The position numbers were made by a program, and so were the translations under genes. Below, one piece after another: positions 59,183 through 64,000 of a DNA stretch of 64,000 bases (the first letter of the stretch is position 1; every line of letters starts with the position of its first letter). The stretch comes from Kroppenstedtia eburnea. Lineage in GTDB: Bacteria; Bacillota; Bacilli; Thermoactinomycetales; DSM-45169. Location: assembly GCF_013282215.1 (NCBI RefSeq), contig NZ_CP048103.1:1-64000 (forward strand), written 5' to 3'. Under the pieces are notes generated by a model that searched no databases, was not told where the DNA came from, and worked only from the letters and a program-made list of their open reading frames with translations.

Positions 59183-59250
59183 ATTCGAAACGTCCCTTTC
59201 GAGGGGCGTCCACCGGGGCTAGCCTCCCGGTGTTGATGAGATGGGTTTAG
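59183..59250 (+). ncRNA. Hammerhead ribozyme, type II, copy 2
   Basis: GAAAC 59187-59191; stem III 59190-59196 with 59203-59209; GUC 59208-59210; stem I CACCGGG/CCCGGUG (59211-59217 with 59226-59232), a different sequence from copy 1 but still perfectly paired. The core reads UUGAUGAG: C3 is U, so activity may be reduced. Loop I can form 4 bp with 59244-59247. Confidence 0.78.
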
Positions 59251-59332
59251 GATAATCTGGTTCGGATGGGTTTGGAATGGAACGGTGCTGTGCGGTATAG
59301 CAGGGTGCTGGTGGGGATTGGTACGACGTGGA

Positions 59333-59396
59333 ATTGAAACACCCCTTCGGGGGTGTCCGTCGGAGTTGGCCGTCCGGCGCTGACGAGATAGGCTAT
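59333..59396 (+). ncRNA. Hammerhead ribozyme, type II, copy 3
   Basis: GAAAC 59336-59340; stem III 59339-59345 with 59350-59356, capped by a C(UUCG)G tetraloop; GUC 59355-59357; stem I CGUCGGA/UCCGGCG (59358-59364 with 59373-59379); CUGACGAG 59380-59387. Loop I pseudoknot with 59391-59395 possible (5 bp). The clearest stem III of the four. Confidence 0.9.
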
Positions 59397-59456
59397 TGGG
59401 GTATGGTAAGGTTGGGGTGGCTGGGTCCGGTATTGTGCGGACCGGTGCGGTAAGGA

Positions 59457-59518
59457 ATCGAAACACCCCTTTTGGGGTGTCCCGTGGGAGTAGCCGTCCC
59501 ACGGCTGATGAGATAGGC
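59457..59518 (+). ncRNA. Hammerhead ribozyme, type II, copy 4
   Basis: CGAAAC 59459-59464; stem III 59463-59469 with 59474-59480; GUC 59479-59481; stem I of 8 bp CCGUGGGA/UCCCACGG (59482-59489 with 59497-59504); canonical CUGAUGAG 59505-59512. Stem II has 3 bp GAU/AUC. Pseudoknot reduced to GCC/GGC. Confidence 0.92.
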
Positions 59519-59632
59519 AAGCTCTCCTTTAAGGAGAAACCGGTCCGGTTAGGTTTGAGAGGTACGGAGCTGGCCTGGTGGGGACCGGAGCGGATTGGTT
59601 AGGTGCGGTGCTGGTAAGGTGCGGAAAGGTTG

Positions 59633-59681
59633 AAATACCTCATCGGTATGCCAAAATTGGCAATTGATGGGGTGTTTTTTT
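59633..59681 (+). terminator. Intrinsic terminator of the ribozyme transcript
   Basis: Outer stem ACCTCATC/GATGGGGT, inner hairpin TGCCAA/TTGGCA, then seven T. It ends the unit begun near 58030. Bases 59682-59830 contain no full gene; a short protein-like stretch LEVYNHYDPHDAEYLK may be a gene relic. Confidence 0.88.
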
Positions 59682-59830
59682 AGACGATAAATGGGGGTCG
59701 TTTTCCTTTCTTGAATATCTTTTGAAGCTGTTTTAGTAAGTTGATGCCGATGCTAACAGCTGGAGGTCTACAACCACTACGATCCCCATGACGCTGAATA
59801 TCTGAAGGTTTCCCATTAACGGGTTAAGAA

Positions 59831-59866
59831 AGCACCATGTCAGAATCGTTCATCTGACATGGTGCT
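59831..59866 (-). terminator. Terminator of the minus-strand Xre gene
   Basis: 14-bp perfect stem AGCACCATGTCAGA/TCTGACATGGTGCT, followed on the minus strand by TTTCTT; it overlaps the Xre stop codon. Confidence 0.85.
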
Positions 59867-60068
59867 ATTGTTCTTCTGCGAAGAGATCTTCAATTGATCT
59901 GTCGAGAGCTTTAGCTAAGGCGAACAAATGGTTTATATCGTACAAACGGCTTTGGCCTTTAGAATAGCGGGAGACCGCGGACTGGGGAACGCCAGAGATC
60001 TCAGCCAGTTTGGTCTGAGTTAAGTTTTCTTCCCGAAGGATCTCTCCAAGGATACATTTACGTTCCAT
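59865..60068 (-). CDS. Xre-family regulator
   Basis: 67-aa single-domain regulator (LTQTKLAEISGVPQSAVSRYSKGQSRL). ATG 60068 is preferred over upstream starts because GGTGGTGA precedes it. Divergent from the gene at 60259, with the promoter region between them. Confidence 0.85.
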   Translation of the reverse strand: MERKCILGEILREENLTQTKLAEISGVPQSAVSRYSKGQSRLYDINHLFALAKALDRSIEDLFAEEQ

Positions 60069-60127
60069 ATGGTTCACCACCTCTATGGTCCAATTATAAA
60101 CGTGATCAACTAACTTGTAAATCACAA

Positions 60128-60157
60128 TTGACTATTGACTATTCAATAATATATAAT
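60128..60157 (+). promoter_or_regulatory. Rightward promoter
   Basis: TTGACT (60128-60133) and TATAAT (60152-60157), 18 bp apart; a second TTGACT lies at 60135. Drives 60259-61883; the divergent Xre protein may bind here. Bases 60160-60258 hold a GC-rich leader without a gene. Confidence 0.7.
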
Positions 60158-60258
60158 TAGAGTTGTCAAGGGGATAACACCCCAACTTCCGGCGAAGCCA
60201 CGCCACGACCCCACAGGGCGAGCGGGCCAAGGGAAACGAAATTAAAGGGGAAATGATA

Positions 60259-60564
60259 ATGGAGAAGATTTTCAAGCAAGCGGAGATTGTTGCAAGGGAA
60301 TGGGCTGAAAGCAACATTCGAAGAAACGTGACGAAATTTACATTTGATGAAGAATATGAAATTTGTATAAGACTTTACCTCTCATACAACATCGAAGTTG
60401 AAGTAAAACAAAATGGGTTTGCGGGATATCAAGAATATGAGCAAAAAATGGAATCCATTTATCAGCAGTTTAAGAGATGGAGGGATGAGGAGAGACGCAA
60501 CTATGCGGAACCCTTTGTAAAAAGGCAAAGCGCCCACCAGCGGCAACTGGCAGGCGCAAGATAA
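60259..60564 (+). CDS. Hypothetical protein
   Basis: 101-aa charged helical protein (IFKQAEIVAREWAESNIRRNVTKFTFDEEYE). ATG 60259 fits the AAAGGGG better than ATG 60253. No family recognised. Confidence 0.55.
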   Translation: MEKIFKQAEIVAREWAESNIRRNVTKFTFDEEYEICIRLYLSYNIEVEVKQNGFAGYQEYEQKMESIYQQFKRWRDEERRNYAEPFVKRQSAHQRQLAGAR

Positions 60565-60644
60565 AAACCAAACCTGGATCAAGTATATCACATCCCCCGG
60601 TTCGGATCGGGCTGGGGGAATAACAAAACCGGAGGTTGATCTAT

Positions 60645-60851
60645 ATGGGTTTTGTTCAAACGAAGTTTGCGGGATATGACAACGTGGGCTTACAACGCTT
60701 CTACGACGGGGAGTTTCAAAATGCCAAAGAGCTGGGTTACTCCGATCAGGAGGCACACAAACACGCAGCATTCATGATGGACTTCTACGGCCACCAGTTC
60801 CGCCGGTATGCACCGACGGATCATCCAGTTGGAGGCGTGCAACAAAAATAG
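60645..60851 (+). CDS. Hypothetical protein
   Basis: 68-aa, rich in aromatic residues and His (LQRFYDGEFQNAKELGYSDQEAHKHAAFMMDFYGHQFRRY). RBS GGAGGTTGA. No family recognised. Confidence 0.55.
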   Translation: MGFVQTKFAGYDNVGLQRFYDGEFQNAKELGYSDQEAHKHAAFMMDFYGHQFRRYAPTDHPVGGVQQK

Positions 60852-60908
60852 AGGGAGGGCTCTTACTACCAATTGCTCGGATTTAGGAACAAGGGGGAAT
60901 GAAAAACC

Positions 60909-61883
60909 ATGAAAATGATGGCCCAGCTTGGAGGAGGATCTGACGGAACCTCGTTGAAAATACAGCGAATAGTTCGACGGGGGAATATCGGAATCGGTGC
61001 GATCATTCTCTTATCAGCTATGATTCTATCGTGGAACCACACTGCCGATCTTTTTGAATGGGCTTTTTACTCCGGCTGGCTGGCACAAATAGGTGTTTTG
61101 ATGGTGGAATTTACGTTTTTCCTTGGAGCATTGAATATCATCCTGGCCCGGGCGGCGGGGATGAAGGCCGGCTGGCCTGCACGAGTAACCTTCTTGTTTG
61201 GTTCGCTGTTGGTTGGATGGTCCAACGTATCATCTGGCCGAATGTTGCTATCCAGAGAAGATACAGCGGTTGCATTGGGGTTGTCCATTCCCATCTGTTT
61301 ATTTTTGATGGAGGCGATTGTGTCAAGAGCGTTATTCCAGTTCCGAGATCGGATACTATCCGGTAAAAAGAAAGAAGGGACACTGGAGGTAGATCAGGTA
61401 GTTAAAGAAAATTCCTCCGATGTCGAAGACAGTATCGATCCAGCCTCTGTTGCCGTAGAGAAAGAACAGAAAGGGGAGGAAACGGCTGAAGAGAATGTGT
61501 TAAATGTCCAAGAGATGGAGAAAGGGGAGACGGACGTTCCCGTGACAGAAGAGGAAGTCTCCCCAACCGTTGGCGATCAAGCGGAAATCTCCGCTATGAA
61601 GGCAGAGGAACAGTCCTTGACTCCGACGGAAGAAGACAGGCAAGAACGGGAGGAGAAAAAGGAGGAGCAATCTAAGAATGATACACCTGCCAATCTGTCA
61701 GAAAAGCGGATGGAAAAAGAGGATGTTCTGGAAGTAGCCCTGAACATTTGGAAAGAAGAATGCAAGGGTTCCTCCCTCGTCGAAAAGAAACGTCCGGGAA
61801 GAAAACGAATTATGAAAGAAACCGGATGTACTGATCATATGGCTAAAATTGTGGTCAATGAATTAAAGAAAAAAGCAAGTTGA
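60909..61883 (+). CDS. DUF2637-like membrane protein with C-terminal HTH
   Basis: 324-aa: four membrane helices (about residues 30-150; IGIGAIILLSAMILSW, IGVLMVEFTFFLGALNIIL, VTFLFGSLLVGWSNVSSG, ALGLSIPICLFLMEAIV), a long acidic disordered linker (160-270), and a short C-terminal HTH-like end (RPGRKRIMKETGCTDHMAKIVVNELKKK). The membrane part resembles SpdB/DUF2637 proteins of actinomycete plasmids. May join the membrane to element DNA. Confidence 0.65.
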   Translation: MKMMAQLGGGSDGTSLKIQRIVRRGNIGIGAIILLSAMILSWNHTADLFEWAFYSGWLAQIGVLMVEFTFFLGALNIILARAAGMKAGWPARVTFLFGSLLVGWSNVSSGRMLLSREDTAVALGLSIPICLFLMEAIVSRALFQFRDRILSGKKKEGTLEVDQVVKENSSDVEDSIDPASVAVEKEQKGEETAEENVLNVQEMEKGETDVPVTEEEVSPTVGDQAEISAMKAEEQSLTPTEEDRQEREEKKEEQSKNDTPANLSEKRMEKEDVLEVALNIWKEECKGSSLVEKKRPGRKRIMKETGCTDHMAKIVVNELKKKAS

Positions 61884-61892
61884 TCCTCCACA

Positions 61893-61936
61893 AGGCAGGA
61901 TGGAAGGAAAATGTTCTTTCCATCCTACCTTTTTTC
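61893..61936 (+). terminator. Intrinsic terminator
   Basis: Stem AGGATGGAA/TTCCATCCT extended by AGG/CCT, followed by six T; ends the 60259-61883 operon. Confidence 0.92.
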
Positions 61937-61969
61937 TTTTGTTCAGAGTGGCGCTGTCCAAAGCGGCGC

Positions 61970-62762
61970 TGACCAGGGTGGTGGTGCCCCGGGCGGTGGT
62001 GCTCCGGGTGGTGATGATCCGGGTGGCGGTCCCGGTGGTGGTGCCCGGGTGGCGGTCCCGGTGGTGGTGCCGGTGGTGGTGCCCGGGTGGCGGTCCCGGT
62101 GGTGGTGCGGGTGGTGATCCGGGTGGTGGTGCCGGTGGTGGTGCCGGGTGGCGGTCCCGGTGGTGGTGCCGGTGGTGGTGCCGGGTGGCGGTCCCGGTGG
62201 TGGTGCCGGTGGTGGTGCCGGGTGGCGGTCCCGGTGGTGGTGCCGGGTGGTGGTGCCCGGGTGGCGGTCCCGGTGGTGGTGCCGGTGGCGGTGCCCGGGT
62301 GGCGGTGCTCGGGTGGCGGTGCCGGTGGTGGTGCCCGGGTGGCGGTGCCGGTGGTGGTGATCCGGGTGGTGGTGCCCGGATGGTGGTGATCCGGGTGGTG
62401 GTGCCCGGGTGGCGGTGCCGGTGGTGGTGCCCGGGTGGCGGTGCCGGTGGTGGTGATCCGGGTGGTGGTGCCCGGGTGGCGGTGCCGGTGGTGGTGCCCG
62501 GGTGGCGGTCCCGGTGGTGGTGCCGGTGGTGGTGCCGGGTGGCGGTCCCGGTGGTGGTGCCGGTGGTGGTGCCGGGTGGCGGTCCCGGTGGTGGTGCCCG
62601 GGTGGCGGTGCCGGTGGTGGTGATCCGGGTGGTGGTGCCCGGATGGTGGTGATCCGGGTGGTGGTGCCGGGTGGTGGTGATCCGGGTGGTGGTGCCCGGG
62701 TGGTGGTGCCGGTGGTGGTGCCGGGTGGCGGTGTCGGTGGTGGTACCCGGATAGTGGTGCCG
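61970..62762. repeat. G-rich minisatellite
   Basis: About 790 bp made almost only of GGTGGTG, CCCGGGTGGCGGT and GCCGGTGGTGGT blocks, with larger units of 30-50 bp repeated (for example GCCGGGTGGCGGTCCCGGTG). The strand has closely spaced GG and GGG runs, so quadruplexes are likely. Six-frame openness here is a result of base bias, not of coding. It lies between two facing terminators. Confidence 0.9.
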
Positions 62763-62802
62763 GGATGATGGTACCGTTTGGTGGTGGAGATGCTCTGGGA
62801 AT

Positions 62803-62829
62803 GAAAAATCCCCTGCCATGCAGGGGATT
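62803..62829 (-). terminator. Terminator of the small minus-strand gene
   Basis: 10-bp stem AATCCCCTGC/GCAGGGGATT with a 3-nt loop; T-run on the minus strand. Overlaps the stop codon. Confidence 0.88.
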
Positions 62830-63001
62830 AGGCTAGCTGGTAACCGGCAGTTTCTAAAGCTTTGGCTTCTCGGGGGCTGACTACCCAAAATTTGTCGTCG
62901 TCTCCGAGGATAATCATCTGGATTTTTTGACAGCGGTTGGCGAAGCTTTGGGCGGTGGCGAGTTGGTTAAATTTCATTGGCTTGATTTGTTTTAATCTCA
63001 T
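62828..63001 (-). CDS. Small hypothetical protein
   Basis: 57-aa protein (MRLKQIKPMKFNQLATAQSF...IILGDDDKFWVVSPREAKALETAGYQLA), with a good RBS AAAGGAGG and its own terminator. Resembles small phage/ICE-encoded proteins of unknown role. Bases 63002-63180 upstream are AT-rich promoter sequence, with an inverted repeat GAGTAAAA/TTTTACTC near 63085. Confidence 0.6.
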   Translation of the reverse strand: MRLKQIKPMKFNQLATAQSFANRCQKIQMIILGDDDKFWVVSPREAKALETAGYQLA

Positions 63002-63249
63002 TTTAACGTCCTCCTTTGTTTATTGCATGGACATCATAACTCCATATGAAACAATGTTCAACCTATTCCGTTAAATTATGTTTTGAGTACTTGAGTAAAA
63101 GAGTTTTTTTACTCCTTTCCTTGCCATCACTATAAACAACCAATTGGAAAAGACCACCCCGAATCGGGCGGCCTTATGGTAAAATAGACCATGGTAGTAG
63201 CCAAGGGCGGGCGGCCACACTGACCCTCGATAGAGAGGGGGTGAGGCCG

Positions 63250-63342
63250 ATGGAGCTTCTTAGCCTGGTCGTCAAGACGGCTGGTGTGGTTGTACAAGCA
63301 TTAGCGGTCTATGTCACATATCAGGCGCTTAAAAAGAAGTAA
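63250..63342 (+). CDS. Hol-Tox-like small membrane toxin (type I)
   Basis: 30-aa hydrophobic peptide with a basic end: MELLSLVVKTAGVVVQALAV then YVTYQALKKK. This is the layout of the holin-like toxins of Gram-positive type I systems (TxpA/BsrG group). GGGGGTGA lies 9 nt upstream. The stop codon sits in the stem of a terminator, and the transcript has a structured leader. An antisense RNA would be expected from the minus strand. Confidence 0.75.
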   Translation: MELLSLVVKTAGVVVQALAVYVTYQALKKK

Positions 63343-63374
63343 CCCGCCCCATGGCAAAGGTTCGCGGGTTACTT
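63337..63374. terminator. Terminator at the toxin end
   Basis: Perfect 11-bp inverted repeat AAGTAACCCGC/GCGGGTTACTT around a 16-nt loop, overlapping the toxin stop. Flanked by A-rich and T-rich bases, so it may work for both the toxin mRNA and an antisense RNA. Confidence 0.8.
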
Positions 63375-63635
63375 CTTGCGATCCGTGGCCGCCTGCTTGC
63401 GGCAGCTACCCGGCGGTGGGGTTTACCCTGCCGCCGTTACTATTTCTATCCACAGAATAGCACAAATATGCGTTTTTCGTCCAGTATTCAACCGGACTGT
63501 GCTCTTCAATTTGCAACCCAAATTGCAACCATTGCAACCATGACGAACTGAACTCGCATAAACCTACTGACTTAAAACCCTTATAAAACAAGCGTTATGA
63601 ACACCGGTGAACTTGTATAAGATGGGCGGAAACAA
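63375..63635. promoter_or_regulatory. Right-end region with arm-type repeats
   Basis: No gene recognised. TTTGCAACCC at 63510-63519 and TTGCAACC at 63523-63530 and 63532-63539 repeat the word found beside attL, so these are likely integrase or excisionase binding sites. The part just behind the toxin may encode its antisense RNA. Confidence 0.6.
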
Positions 63636-63697
<62 letters not shown>

Positions 63698-63782
63698 AAT
63701 CCGTCAGATCCTGACGGCAGTCAATCAGGTTCGAGGTGGCAGGAGGAATGATCCCGGCCATCTTCTTTTATAACCTATTTTT

Positions 63783-63890
63783 AGAACATACGTTCGGGAA
63801 ATCTGCTTCGCTTCATCTCATTTTCTGGTTAATCAACAGCCCTGTGAGAAGGTGCCTATTTTTTTTACCCCCTGGCCGAACATATGTTCT
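63783..63890. promoter_or_regulatory. Two LexA-like (SOS) boxes
   Basis: AGAACATACGTTCG (63783-63796) and CGAACATATGTTCT (63877-63890). Both fit the Bacillus LexA/DinR consensus CGAAC-N4-GTTC with one end mismatch. They lie upstream of the gene that runs off the window. Confidence 0.7.
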
Positions 63891-63931
63891 ATAAATGATT
63901 TTATTAAAAAACAAAATTCAGAGGGGAAGAG

Positions 63932-64000
63932 CTGATATATGAGTATCGTAAATCCCTGGAACGGATTCGACAGGCGAAAGCAAATCTGCCCGAAGGTCCC
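63932..64000 (+). CDS. Start of an SOS-controlled gene, cut by the window end
   Basis: Open frame IYEYRKSLERIRQAKANLPEGP running off the end; RBS AGAGGGGAAG. The start would be CTG 63932, or ATG 63939 in another frame. The sequence resembles the first residues of small sigma-region-4-like proteins of Firmicutes. Too short for a firm call. Confidence 0.4.
   Translation, partial: MIYEYRKSLERIRQAKANLPEGP

Larger units (their letters stand above)
59048..59632 (+). repeat. Tandem hammerhead array with G-rich spacers
   Basis: Four ribozymes with expected cleavage after 59073, 59210, 59357 and 59481, giving units of 137, 147 and 124 nt. Spacers are rich in GG and poor in C, and each has its own hairpin: CUGAUC/GAUCAG (after copy 1), GGUCCG/CGGACC (after copy 3), CCGGUCC/GGACCGG (after copy 4). 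No open frame of note crosses the array. Confidence 0.88.

Noticed and set aside
59048-59632. CRISPR array
   Set aside because: Repeats vary in stem sequence while keeping pairing, intervals differ (124-147 nt), and no Cas gene is present; hammerhead cores explain the conserved blocks.
59629-59681. A fifth hammerhead-like unit (GAAA, hairpins, TTGATGGGG)
   Set aside because: It lacks GUC at the cleavage place, and the whole segment folds better as an intrinsic terminator with a T-run.
61863-62888. Long open frames on both strands in the G-rich repeat, with His/Pro/Thr-rich or Gly/Val-rich products
   Set aside because: They are open on several frames at once because of base bias, lack ribosome sites and have no protein-like composition.

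Overview
The window starts on the first base of dnaA and carries the replication-origin region of a spore-forming Firmicute. The order dnaA-oriC-dnaN-yaaA-recF-remB-gyrB-gyrA-yaaC-guaB-dacA-pdxS-serS is that of Bacillales. GerP-like spore-coat/germination proteins, a UCC-specific T-box on serS and fairly high G+C suggest a relative of Thermoactinomycetaceae (inference from gene content; no 16S rRNA is present).

Bases 1-26928 are chromosomal backbone. They hold the initiation and gyrase block; guaB, dacA and pdxS (pdxT does not follow); T-box and serS; tRNA-Ser(UGA); four small GerP-like genes; asnB; tRNA-Arg(CCU); a TetR regulator beside a YhgE/Pip membrane protein with a near-perfect operator; a DUF2512 gene; a 51-52 bp tandem repeat; a zinc-uptake operon (znuC-znuB-zur) behind a clear Zur box; tadA; and tRNA-Ser(CGA).

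Bases 26867-63697 are an integrative and conjugative element (ICE) of about 36.8 kb inserted in the 3' end of tRNA-Ser(CGA). A 62-bp direct repeat with one mismatch marks attL and attR. From left to right: integrase; ImmA/ImmR-like repression module with three operators; excisionase-like HTH; DnaD-like and DnaC-like helicase-loading genes; dUTPase and many small zinc-ribbon proteins; a frameshifted Dam gene; a sigma factor and an ArpU/RinA-like activator; an AT-rich DUF488 pair; an orphan DNA methyltransferase; a sorted surface protein with its sortase; HU, YdjM-like and RsfA-like genes; a second tyrosine recombinase; a TcpC/TcpE/VirB4/VirB6/CwlT/VirD4-type conjugation operon; a replication-relaxation protein in place of a recognisable relaxase; and an accessory tail.

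The most striking feature is in the tail (58080-59681). One likely transcription unit encodes a tiny ORF, a 200-aa protein ending in a glycine-rich loop like that of RAMP proteins, an HNH nuclease, and then four tandem type II hammerhead ribozymes before an intrinsic terminator. All four keep GAAAC, stem III with GUC, stem I and CUGANGAG (UUGAUGAG in copy 2). Their stems covary, and each has a possible loop I pseudoknot. Self-cleavage would release RNAs of 137, 147 and 124 nt. The right end also has a roughly 790-bp G-rich minisatellite and a small membrane-toxin gene resembling type I toxins. Beyond attR are two LexA-like boxes and the start of another gene.
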